In this document: piece by piece, positions 1 to 6,069 of the stretch
Position numbering within the stretch: the stretch's first letter is position 1
Layout: every line of letters starts with the position of its first letter
Source: Bacteroidota bacterium
Lineage (GTDB): Bacteria; Bacteroidota; Bacteroidia; AKYH767-A; JABDAW01
Length of the DNA stretch: 9,646 nucleotides
Assembly (NCBI GenBank): GCA_023251595.1
Contig: JAHEYM010000123.1
Location: forward strand, 1-9,646
Reading direction: 5' to 3'
Program-made: the position numbers and the translations under genes
The notes under the pieces: model-generated
Seen by the model: only the letters and a program-made list of their open reading frames with translations
What the model was told of the DNA's origin: nothing
Database searches by the model: none

Positions 1-1005
1 AAACTTGCCGGCTATTATCAATCTTTCGGAATTAATGTTTCGTATAATGAGATTATCATCACGACCGGTGGTTCCGAGGCGATCATGATCGGATTAATGA
101 GTTGTCTTGATCCCGGTGATGAAGTAATTATTCAGGAACCATTTTACGCTAATTATAACGGATTTTCGTGTCACAGCGGAATTCATGTAAAACCGGTACG
201 TTCGTATATAGAAAACGGATTTGCGCTACCTTCGATCGCGCATTTTGAAAAAGCGCTGACAGATAAAACAAAAGCGGTGATGATCTGTAATCCGAGTAAT
301 CCGACGGGATATCTATATACAAGGAAAGAATTGGAGACGATTAAAGATTTTGTTTTGGCAAATGATCTTTTTCTTTTCTCTGATGAAGTATATAGAGAAT
401 TTTGTTACGATGAACAGGAATATGTTTCTGCAATGCATCTGGAGGGTTTGGATGAACATGTTGTACTGCTTGATAGTATTTCGAAAAGATATAGTGCTTG
501 TGGCGCGAGGATCGGAGCAATTGTTTCGAGAAACAAAGAAGTAATGACTTCCGCACTGAAATTTGCACAGGCGAGATTAAGTCCGCCAACCTTCGGACAA
601 ATTGCAGCTCAGGCCGCCATCGATACACCCCCGGAATATTTTCAACATGTAAAAGAAGAATATATCGCCCGTCGCGATTTTGTTGTGGAGGCATTAAATA
701 AAATAGGTGGCGTTTATTGTCCGAAACCAAATGGAGCATTTTATTGTATTGCGCGTTTGCCTGTAGATGACGCGGATAAATTCTGTCAATGGTTGTTGGA
801 GTCATTTAATCACAACAACGAAACAGTAATGTTAGCACCGGCAAAAGGATTTTATTCGAGTAAAGATCTCGGGAAGGATGAAGTCAGAATTGCTTATGTA
901 TTGAAGATTGAAGATTTAAAAAAAGCGATGAATTGTTTGGAAGAAGCACTGTCAGTTTATCCCGGAAGAACAATTAACAATGAACAATTAACAATTAACA
1001 ATTAA
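1..1005 (+). CDS. PLP-dependent aminotransferase class I/II, 5' truncated
   Basis: Fold type I aminotransferase that transfers an amino group between an amino acid and a 2-oxo acid in the cytoplasm. The reading frame is open from the first base, so the gene begins upstream of the window; an in-frame ATG at 85 is internal. Visible motifs, numbered from the first codon in the window: TTGGSEA near 21-27 (cofactor phosphate region), NPSNPTG at 97-103 (PLP-ring Asn), SDEVY at 127-131 (Asp and Tyr contacting PLP), and SISKRYS with the Schiff-base lysine at 162 (codon 484-486), followed by GARIG. The family is usually near 400 residues and 334 are present, so roughly 70 N-terminal residues are missing. 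The substrate cannot be read from the sequence; aspartate-type is the usual call for such proteins. The last ten or so residues, after YPGR, and the stop codon lie inside a heptamer array, so the natural C-terminus has probably been replaced or extended by repeat sequence. Confidence 0.93.
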   Translation, partial: KLAGYYQSFGINVSYNEIIITTGGSEAIMIGLMSCLDPGDEVIIQEPFYANYNGFSCHSGIHVKPVRSYIENGFALPSIAHFEKALTDKTKAVMICNPSNPTGYLYTRKELETIKDFVLANDLFLFSDEVYREFCYDEQEYVSAMHLEGLDEHVVLLDSISKRYSACGARIGAIVSRNKEVMTSALKFAQARLSPPTFGQIAAQAAIDTPPEYFQHVKEEYIARRDFVVEALNKIGGVYCPKPNGAFYCIARLPVDDADKFCQWLLESFNHNNETVMLAPAKGFYSSKDLGKDEVRIAYVLKIEDLKKAMNCLEEALSVYPGRTINNEQLTINN

Positions 1006-1024
1006 CAATTAACAATTAACAATT
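972..1024. repeat. (AATTAAC)n heptanucleotide array
   Basis: About 7.6 tandem copies of a 7 bp unit. The second unit (979-985) is the variant AATGAAC; the rest are AATTAAC. The array begins inside the aminotransferase reading frame and supplies its TAA stop at 1003-1005. A shorter array with the same unit and the same variant lies at 5485-5523, and an inverted one at 6068-6107. Confidence 0.95.
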
Positions 1025-1026
1025 TA

Positions 1027-1052
1027 TAGTGGTTAGTGGTTAGTGGTTAGTG
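1027..1052. repeat. (TAGTGGT)n heptanucleotide array
   Basis: Three perfect copies of TAGTGGT at 1027-1047 plus the partial copy TAGTG to 1052. The sequence is unrelated to the neighbouring AATTAAC array but the period is again 7 bp. It is followed by a run of A (1053-1061). Confidence 0.93.
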
Positions 1053-1083
1053 AAAAAAAAAATGAACTGATCATTCCAAAAAT

Positions 1084-1185
1084 ACTTCATACCTTATACC
1101 TTATACCTTATACCTCATAACTCATAACTCATAACTCATAACTCATAACTCATAACTCATAACTCATAATTCATAATTCCTAATT
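1084..1185. repeat. Graded heptanucleotide array (ACCTTAT to AACTCAT to AATTCAT)
   Basis: A continuous 7 bp register through about 14 units. In order they are ACTTCAT (1084), three ACCTTAT (1091-1111), ACCTCAT (1112), seven AACTCAT (1119-1167), AATTCAT (1168), AATTCCT (1175) and a partial AATT. Each block differs from the next by one or two bases. The array ends about 9 bp before the ATG at 1194, so it would form most of the 5' leader of that gene if transcription starts upstream. The inverted complement (TATGAGT) stands just after the TMEM175-family gene at 2186-2227. Confidence 0.95.
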
Positions 1186-1193
1186 AAATCAAG

Positions 1194-1550
1194 ATGACAA
1201 AGTCCGAAGAACACTTTCACAAGATCGCAGCTGCAATGCCTGATTCCAAAGTCGGACACATGTTCGGCGCTTTGTGCATCAAGAATAATCATGGAAAATC
1301 TTTTGTGATGATGTGGAAAGACGAGCTCGTTGTGAAGCTGAATAAAACTGAGGGTGATAATGTTCTGAGATTAAAAGGGACAAAATATTTTGAACCCATG
1401 GAAGGGAGGCCGATGAAGGAATGGATTCAGATTCCGGCTCACTATTCGGGACAGTGGAAAGGGCTGGCGGAGAAGTCGTTTAAATATGTGGCGACTTTGG
1501 TGGAGAAAGAGAAAACGAAAACAGAAAAGGTTGATAAGTTGAAGGGTTGA
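1194..1550 (+). CDS. TfoX-N / YjbR-like small protein
   Basis: A 118-residue cytoplasmic protein with no signal peptide or membrane segment. The order of features fits the TfoX N-terminal domain family: a short helix (SEEHFHKIAAAM, 4-15), the turn SKVGHMFGALCIK (18-30) in place of the usual R.MFGG, a strand with FVMMWKDELVVKL (37-49) and the end ExxKSFKYV. The segment GTKYFEPMEGRPMKEWIQIP (62-81) matches the region where many relatives read F.P...G.PM..W..... The C-terminal tail from about 103 is rich in K and E and probably unstructured. Full TfoX/Sxy proteins regulate competence in gammaproteobacteria, but isolated N-domains in Bacteroidota have no established role and none is claimed here. 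The ATG at 1194 is preceded by the heptamer array with no purine-rich ribosome site. The next gene starts within 4 to 22 bp, suggesting cotranscription. Confidence 0.72.
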   Translation: MTKSEEHFHKIAAAMPDSKVGHMFGALCIKNNHGKSFVMMWKDELVVKLNKTEGDNVLRLKGTKYFEPMEGRPMKEWIQIPAHYSGQWKGLAEKSFKYVATLVEKEKTKTEKVDKLKG

Positions 1551-1572
1551 TAGTTTGAAAAAAAATCCATTG

Positions 1573-2190
1573 ATGAAAACCGATCGGCTGGAGATGTTCA
1601 GCGACGGGGTTTTTGCTATTGCCATTACTTTGCTTATTCTGGAAGTAAAGATTCCGAAACACGAAGATCTCATTGCATCGGGCGGTTTATATAATTATTT
1701 ATTGCACCTCTGGCCGAGCTATCTTTCTTATGTTGTAAGTTTTTTTGTATTGGGAATATACTGGTCGAACCACCATCACCTTTTCACTTTCGTTATTAAA
1801 AAAACAGATCATGTTTTTAATATGATGAATATTCTGTTTTTGATGACGATTGCGTTCATGCCATTCACCACTGCCGTCATGGGCGATTTTATTCTGGATG
1901 GTGAATATCGAAATGCGGCGGTCACTACTTATTGCATTGGAATTTGTCTTCCCCCACCAACCATCCTTGTAATTATTCTTTATGCGACGTATAAAAAACG
2001 ATTGGTTGATCCAAAACTTTCAAAAAGATTTATCAATAAACAAATAATTAAATTAATTTTTGCACTTGTCGGACAAGGCACTGCCCTTGCATTTTCTTTC
2101 AACTATCCAATCGTCTCAATCTGGATTATTGTTGTTTGTTTATTCATATACTTTCTTCCACCTGATCAACCGGAATATGATGAGGTATGA
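1573..2190 (+). CDS. TMEM175 / DUF1211 family membrane protein (possible potassium channel)
   Basis: A 205-residue integral inner-membrane protein. The family signature is clear: MKTDRLEMFSDGVFAIAITL, with the FSDG at residues 9-12 at the head of the first helix, and SNHHHLF at 65-71 in the loop after helix 2. About six hydrophobic stretches are visible, near 12-28, 47-66, 82-101, 117-138, 157-176 and 178-196, as expected for prokaryotic TMEM175 proteins of about 200 residues. Characterised bacterial members form tetrameric potassium-permeable channels; that role is inferred here by family only. An in-frame TTG at 1555 would add six residues (MKKNPL), but ATG at 1573 places the FSDG motif at the usual distance from the N-terminus, so I chose it. 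The stop TGA (2188-2190) is part of the first unit of the following TATGAGT array. It is probably transcribed with the TfoX-like gene just upstream. Confidence 0.88.
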   Translation: MKTDRLEMFSDGVFAIAITLLILEVKIPKHEDLIASGGLYNYLLHLWPSYLSYVVSFFVLGIYWSNHHHLFTFVIKKTDHVFNMMNILFLMTIAFMPFTTAVMGDFILDGEYRNAAVTTYCIGICLPPPTILVIILYATYKKRLVDPKLSKRFINKQIIKLIFALVGQGTALAFSFNYPIVSIWIIVVCLFIYFLPPDQPEYDEV

Positions 2191-2227
2191 GCTATGAGTT
2201 ATGAGTTATGAGTTATGAGTTATCAGC
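2186..2227. repeat. (TATGAGT)n heptanucleotide array
   Basis: Six units in a 7 bp register: TATGAGC, four TATGAGT (2193-2220) and TATCAGC. It is the inverted complement of the AACTCAT block at 1119-1167. The first unit contains the TGA stop codon of the TMEM175-family gene. The stretch 2193-2223 is perfectly complementary to 31 bases of the array before the TfoX-like gene. Confidence 0.95.
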
Positions 2228-2256
2228 TCTAAATAAAAAATAATATTTGAAAATTT

Positions 2257-2676
2257 ATGTTTAATACCATAGTCAAAAATATTTTAATCTTTTTGAGTTT
2301 CATTGCAAATTTTTCTTTTGCACAAGATGGAGAGAATCCGCTTCCGTATGTTCATCAGGAGGCAAAGTTTGATACAGCTCCGAGATTTCCGGGTGGTGAA
2401 GAGGCGATGATGAAATATTTTGCTGATAATATCATTTATCCACAACCCGAAAAAACTAAAGGTTTACAAGGATATGTTTCGTTGAAATTTGATGTAACAA
2501 AAGATGGAAAAATAATAAATATAATGGCAACGAATGGCGTTCCAGGCGCTCAGAATCTTGTGAAAGAAGCAATTCGGATTATAAAAAATATGCCGGCATG
2601 GATTCCGGCGAATAAAAATGGAATTGCTGTAGATGTGATTGAATATAATCTGAATGTACCATTTAAAATAAAATAA
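2257..2676 (+). CDS. Small secreted TonB C-terminal domain protein
   Basis: A 139-residue protein. The N-terminus (MFNTIVKNILIFLSFIANFSFA, residues 1-22) is a signal peptide with likely cleavage before QDG. The rest is a single TonB-C domain in the Bacteroidota form: RFPGGEEAMMKYFADNIIYP (43-62), GLQGYVSLKFDVTKDGKI (69-86), EAIRIIKNMPAWIPANKNG (104-122) and the closing strand NLNVPFKIK. Classical TonB carries a membrane anchor and a proline-rich linker that couple ExbBD to outer-membrane receptors. Both are absent here, so the protein is probably a free periplasmic domain rather than a full energy transducer. Its partner is unknown; the only TonB-dependent receptor nearby is on the other strand at 7036-9426. 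The gene stands alone between the TATGAGT array and a pair of hairpins. Confidence 0.85.
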   Translation: MFNTIVKNILIFLSFIANFSFAQDGENPLPYVHQEAKFDTAPRFPGGEEAMMKYFADNIIYPQPEKTKGLQGYVSLKFDVTKDGKIINIMATNGVPGAQNLVKEAIRIIKNMPAWIPANKNGIAVDVIEYNLNVPFKIK

Positions 2677-2700
2677 TAAAATTATTAATGCCTTCGATTC

Positions 2701-2744
2701 CGATGGATTTCATCCATCGCTGACATATTTAACCCTTTCAGGGT
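2701..2744. repeat. Tandem hairpins, REP-like element or terminator
   Basis: Two perfect stem-loops lie 12 bp apart. The first is CGATGGA (2701-2707), loop TTTCA, TCCATCG (2713-2719). The second is ACCCT (2732-2736), loop TTC, AGGGT (2740-2744). Neither is followed by a strong T run, so a simple intrinsic terminator is not obvious, although they sit just after the stop at 2676. Paired GC-containing hairpins in an otherwise AT-rich gap resemble repetitive extragenic palindromes. Whether this one is repeated elsewhere cannot be seen from one window. Confidence 0.55.
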
Positions 2745-2754
2745 ATTTTGGAAA

Positions 2755-2785
2755 TTTGTAATTCAAGAAACTCTCCTTATCTTCG
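2755..2785 (+). promoter_or_regulatory. Candidate Bacteroidota promoter for the heme-monooxygenase fusion
   Basis: TTTG at 2755-2758 is followed by a 19 bp spacer and TATCTTCG at 2778-2785. The phylum consensus is TTTG, 19-21 bp, TAnnTTTG, so the -7 element differs at one base. Transcription would start near 2791, giving a leader of about 40 bases before the ATG at 2832. Confidence 0.5.
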
Positions 2786-2831
2786 TTCCTTCATTCAAAG
2801 TCATCGAAAGAGATGACATTACCCTCGAATT

Positions 2832-4415
2832 ATGAAAAAATCCCTCACCCTCTTGGGATTTGTGCTGATCAGCGCCGGAATTGCTTGTGCACAAACACCA
2901 AATTTCAGTCAAAACATAGCATCTATCCTCTATGCGCACTGCACGACCTGCCATCGGCCCGGCTCAATCGCACCATTTTCGTTAATTACTTATCAGGATG
3001 CAGTTCTTCATCACCCTGAAATGCAGACGGATGTGAACAGTGGCAAGATGCCACCCTGGCCACCCGATGCAAGCTACAGACATCTGGCACATGAAAGAAT
3101 GCTGTCTGCAGCCGAGAAACAGACCATAAATGATTGGATCAATGGGGGTTGGCCACAAGGAGATTCAACATTAACACCCGCAGTTCCTACGTTTCCCACA
3201 GGTTCAACGTTAGGCACACCCGATCAGGTAGTGACTTGTCCGACATACACAGTTCCTACAACCACCGATATATATAGATGTTTTGTTATTCCTTCGGGAC
3301 AGAGTGTTCAGAAATGGCTTACTGCGCTTGAAGTAATTCCGGGAAACAGAGGAATAGTTCACCATGCACTTGTCTATTACGATACCACAGGAACTTGTGC
3401 AGCACTCGATGCAGCAGATCCGGCGCCGGGGTATACTTCTTTTGGAGGAGTGGGCTCCAACTCTGCGACACTTTTAGGCGGATGGGTGCCCGGGACAACA
3501 TCAGCTTTCTTACCGACAGGTATGGGTATCCGTGTTCCTCCAAACGGTGATTTCGTGATTCAAATTCATTATCCCGCAGGAACGCAGGGTGAATCGGATA
3601 GCACTAAAATTAATTTCTTTTATTCCTCTCTTTCTTCACCCAGACAAGTTTGGTTAAATCCCATTCTCAATCATTTGATGGATATGACAAATGGTCCGTT
3701 AGTAATTCCGGCAAATACTGTGCAGACTTTTGATGAAGAATATCAACTGCCAACTTTTCCGGATGTTTCGGTAATTGAAGTTGCACCACACATGCACTTG
3801 CTTGGAAAAACAATAAAATCTTATGCGGTGACACCGGTAAATGATACTATTCCTTTTATAAAAATTAATAATTGGGATTTTCACTGGCAGGGTTTTTATA
3901 TGTTCAGAAATATATTGAAAGTTCCGGCTCATAGTGTTCTGAGAGCCACAGCCACTTATGACAACACAATAAATAATCTGAATAATCCGAATTCTCCACC
4001 GCAAACAGTAACTGCCGGAGAAGCGACGACAGACGAAATGATGATCGTGTATTATGCATATACATACTATTTGCCCGGTGATGAAAATATAGTTATAGAT
4101 AGCACTTCTCTTGCTGGTGTTGATGATATTAAATCCGATGATATTGTTAAAACCCCGCAGTTGTATGAACCTGCACCCAATCCGGCTTCTGCTTCAAGCA
4201 GTATTTCGTTTTATTTGCCGGAAGAATCTTCTGTGCAATTAATTATTACAGATATTTCAGGAAAAGAATCCAATATATTATTAACTGAAAATAAAATGGG
4301 TTCAGGATTTCATGTTGAAAATATATCGACAGAGAAATTTGCTGCCGGCTCTTACATCATTACGTTGAAAACTGCTTCATCCCTTAAGTGCAAGAAACTT
4401 TTGGTAGTGAAGTAA
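2832..4415 (+). CDS. Secreted cytochrome c / copper type II monooxygenase fusion with T9SS sorting domain
   Basis: A 527-residue exported protein of several parts. Residues 1-20 are a signal peptide (likely cleavage ACA/Q). A cytochrome c-like domain follows, with heme motif CTTCH at 37-41 and the sequence GKMPPWPPD at 71-79, whose Met73 is a candidate distal ligand. Residues from about 135 to 420 resemble copper type II ascorbate-dependent monooxygenases (peptidylglycine and dopamine hydroxylase relatives): HH at 177-178 for the first copper site, IQIHYP with His246, HMH at 320-322 for the second site, and DEM with Met403 in the position of the methionine copper ligand. From about 440 (QLYEPAPNPASASSSISFYL) to the end is a type A T9SS C-terminal sorting domain, normally removed on export. 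The family inserts oxygen at C-H bonds using two coppers and an outside reductant; the attached heme domain could deliver electrons. The substrate is unknown. The gene is monocistronic and converges on trxB. Confidence 0.85.
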   Translation: MKKSLTLLGFVLISAGIACAQTPNFSQNIASILYAHCTTCHRPGSIAPFSLITYQDAVLHHPEMQTDVNSGKMPPWPPDASYRHLAHERMLSAAEKQTINDWINGGWPQGDSTLTPAVPTFPTGSTLGTPDQVVTCPTYTVPTTTDIYRCFVIPSGQSVQKWLTALEVIPGNRGIVHHALVYYDTTGTCAALDAADPAPGYTSFGGVGSNSATLLGGWVPGTTSAFLPTGMGIRVPPNGDFVIQIHYPAGTQGESDSTKINFFYSSLSSPRQVWLNPILNHLMDMTNGPLVIPANTVQTFDEEYQLPTFPDVSVIEVAPHMHLLGKTIKSYAVTPVNDTIPFIKINNWDFHWQGFYMFRNILKVPAHSVLRATATYDNTINNLNNPNSPPQTVTAGEATTDEMMIVYYAYTYYLPGDENIVIDSTSLAGVDDIKSDDIVKTPQLYEPAPNPASASSSISFYLPEESSVQLIITDISGKESNILLTENKMGSGFHVENISTEKFAAGSYIITLKTASSLKCKKLLVVK

Positions 4416-4439
4416 TCGTCGCAAAAAAAATAAATTGGC

Positions 4440-4463
4440 TACAAAGGCACAAAGACACTAAGA
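4440..4463. repeat. Degenerate octanucleotide repeat
   Basis: Three 8 bp units in register: TACAAAGG, CACAAAGA, CACTAAGA. The array lies between the stops of two convergent genes (4415 and 4531). The units are too few and too degenerate for a strong claim alone, but a second 8 bp array follows at 4499. Confidence 0.6.
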
Positions 4464-4498
4464 AATAAAACTTAATAAGGCAGATTCAAAAACAATCG

Positions 4499-4530
4499 CT
4501 AAATCACAAAATCAATAAATCACTAAATGG
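4499..4530. repeat. (CTAAATCA)n octanucleotide array
   Basis: Four units in an 8 bp register: CTAAATCA, CAAAATCA, ATAAATCA, CTAAATGG. The array ends at the base immediately next to the stop codon of trxB (TTA at 4531-4533 on the + strand). Confidence 0.7.
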
Positions 4531-5484
4531 TTAGTGCAGTCCTGCGGCGGCTAAATATCTTTCGGCATCGATTGCTGCCATACACCCGCTTCCTGCTGCT
4601 GTAACCGCTTGTCTATATATATGATCCTGCACATCGCCGGCTGCGAACACACCGGGAATTTTAGTTAATGTTGAACCCGGTTTTGTAAGTATATATCCAT
4701 TTTCATCAAGATCGAGTTGACCTTTGAAAATATCAGTATTCGGTTGGTGACCGATTGCAACGAAAAAACCTGTCAGCTCCAGTGTTCGTTCCTCGTTCGA
4801 AATACGATCGAGAATTCTGAGTCCCTCGACCGTTTTTTCACCCAAAACTTCCTTCGGTTCCGTATTATATAATATTTCAATATTCTCGGTATGACTTACC
4901 CGATGCTGCATTGCTTTGGAAGCTCTCATTTCACCCCGACGAACAATCAGATACACCTTTTTGCAAAGTTTAGAAAGATACGATGCTTCTTCAGCAGCGG
5001 TATCTCCTCCCCCAACTACTGCAACGACTTGTTGACGAAAAAAATATCCGTCACAGGTTGCACATGCTGAAACACCGAAACCATTTAATCTTTGTTCCGA
5101 TTCCAATCCCAACCATTTTGCGGATGCCCCGGTACAGATAATTACTGTATCAGCGAGAATTATTTTTTCTTCATCAACAACAACTTTATAAGGTGCTGAA
5201 CTAAAATCAACCGAAGAGACATAACCCCAACGAACATCTGTATTAAATCGTTTTGCCTGTGCTTCAAAATCACGCATCATTTGCGGACCTTGCACCCCAT
5301 CAGGATATCCAGGATAATTTTCAACTTCAGTTGTTATAGTTAATTGTCCGCCCGGCTGCATTCCCTGAATTATTACAGGTTTTAAATCTGCACGTGCCGC
5401 GTATATCGCAGCCGTGTATGCAGCAGGACCGCTACCTATAATCAAGCATTTGATGTGTTCTGTACTAGAATCGGTGGTACTCAT
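4531..5484 (-). CDS. trxB: Thioredoxin-disulfide reductase
   Basis: A 317-residue cytoplasmic flavoprotein that passes electrons from NADPH through FAD and a redox-active disulfide to thioredoxin. All hallmarks are present: the FAD-binding GSGPAA at 17-22, GGQLTITTEVENYPGYPDGV at 45-64, the active-site CATC at 141-144 followed by DG, the NADPH-binding GGGDTAAEE at 158-166 with VRRGEMRAS at 181-189 (arginines selecting the NADPH phosphate), and the second FAD motif FAAGDV at 280-285. The length matches low-molecular-weight bacterial TrxB. I chose the ATG at 5484. An in-frame TTG three codons upstream would begin inside the AATTAAC array and lacks support. The leader directly before the ATG consists of that array, with no purine-rich ribosome site. 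No convincing promoter of the phylum's type was found in the 160 bp upstream. Confidence 0.97.
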   Translation of the reverse strand: MSTTDSSTEHIKCLIIGSGPAAYTAAIYAARADLKPVIIQGMQPGGQLTITTEVENYPGYPDGVQGPQMMRDFEAQAKRFNTDVRWGYVSSVDFSSAPYKVVVDEEKIILADTVIICTGASAKWLGLESEQRLNGFGVSACATCDGYFFRQQVVAVVGGGDTAAEEASYLSKLCKKVYLIVRRGEMRASKAMQHRVSHTENIEILYNTEPKEVLGEKTVEGLRILDRISNEERTLELTGFFVAIGHQPNTDIFKGQLDLDENGYILTKPGSTLTKIPGVFAAGDVQDHIYRQAVTAAGSGCMAAIDAERYLAAAGLH

Positions 5485-5543
5485 AATTAACAATTAACAA
5501 TGAACAATTAACAATTAACAATTGCAAGAAGAATTAACAATTA
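5485..5543. repeat. (AATTAAC)n heptanucleotide array before trxB
   Basis: AATTAAC twice, the variant AATGAAC (5499-5505), AATTAAC twice and AATT to 5523. After an 8 bp interruption there are one more full copy and a partial copy at 5532-5543. The array abuts the ATG of trxB, so on the - strand it forms the last 39 bases of the leader. The unit and variant are the same as at 972-1024. It is inverted relative to the array at 6068-6107. Confidence 0.93.
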
Positions 5544-5647
5544 AAGTAGGACATCTAGGTCCCGAATTTCACTTTTTGTTGGAGGTTAAAAATCAATTTT
5601 TGAAAACATTTCATTTTTCATTCCAATTATTAATTTTTAATTAACAC

Positions 5648-6004
5648 TTATTTTTTCAAATTTAATTTTGAAGTTCTGATAATCGAAGTTAATAATCTAA
5701 GTATTTCTTTAAGGTCACTTGCAGTTTGAGTGAAAACGCTTTCACTTATGAATTCTGATTTGAAAAGTAATTCCATCCAATACTCTGTTTCATTCGCCTC
5801 CTTCAAAGCGATTGATAACTTATGAATAAAATCGGGTCTACTCTCAGCATATTCTGACTCGCGAACTAATGCACCAATGGCAGTCCCTGATCTCAAGAGT
5901 TGTCTGGAAAGAATAAATTCCTTCTTTGCGTTTAAAGCTGACGAATGTTTAACTGTGCGTAAAGCAAAAGCGAAACTTTTGGTTCTGATGGTGTTGTCTT
6001 TCAT
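5648..6004 (-). CDS. Four-helix-bundle protein (23S rRNA intervening-sequence family)
   Basis: A 118-residue protein of the family first met as the ORF inside 23S rRNA intervening sequences and now found free-standing in many Bacteroidota. Signature segments are KSFAFALRTVK (9-19), EFILSRQLLRSGTAIGALV (29-47, matching the family F.L..Q.lRS..SI.aN), DFIHKLSIALKEANETEYWM (58-77) and a last helix near 94-112. The family forms a small helical bundle that oligomerises. Its molecular function is not established, and none is asserted here. No rRNA sequence surrounds the gene, so it is not in an intervening sequence at this site. It has its own strong promoter and stands alone, flanked on both sides by heptamer arrays in opposite orientation (5485-5543 and 6068-6107). 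The start ATG (6002-6004) follows an AT-rich leader of about 28 bases. Confidence 0.88.
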   Translation of the reverse strand: MKDNTIRTKSFAFALRTVKHSSALNAKKEFILSRQLLRSGTAIGALVRESEYAESRPDFIHKLSIALKEANETEYWMELLFKSEFISESVFTQTASDLKEILRLLTSIIRTSKLNLKK

Positions 6005-6037
6005 AGAAAAAGGTTTAAATTGTTAGAAAATAAAGTG

Positions 6038-6069
6038 CAAAGTTAAAGATAATAAGAATCCACACCAAA
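6038..6069 (-). promoter_or_regulatory. Bacteroidota-type promoter of the four-helix-bundle gene
   Basis: Read on the - strand, TTTG (6069-6066) is followed by exactly 20 bp and TAACTTTG (6045-6038). This is a perfect match to TTTG-N20-TAnnTTTG. Transcription would start near 6032, about 28 bases before the ATG. The TTTG overlaps the edge of the AATTGTT array by two bases. Confidence 0.72.

Noticed and set aside
341..805. Antisense open frame within the aminotransferase
   Set aside because: The other strand carries an uninterrupted, motif-rich enzyme, and the antisense product has no recognisable domain or start context.
1084..1185. Regular repeats that could be taken for a CRISPR array
   Set aside because: The units are 7 bp with no spacers, and no cas genes are present.
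2242..2249. AATATTTG before the TonB-C gene as a -7 box
   Set aside because: The first base does not match TAnnTTTG, no TTTG lies about 20 bp upstream, and the start site would fall at or beyond the ATG.
3699..4004. Antisense open frame within the copper monooxygenase
   Set aside because: It lies opposite the HMH copper motif region. Its composition is that of a reverse-complement shadow.
4531..5493. Longer trxB start at TTG 5493
   Set aside because: It adds only three residues encoded by the heptamer array. The ATG at 5484 gives the usual distance to the FAD-binding motif.
5549..5562. GGACATCTAGGTCC in the trxB leader as an operator palindrome
   Set aside because: Only the outer 4 bp arms pair. 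The centre is not symmetrical, so it is too weak to call.
5648..6004. Four-helix-bundle gene as part of a 23S rRNA intervening sequence
   Set aside because: Both neighbours are protein-coding genes, and no rRNA-like sequence is present on either side.
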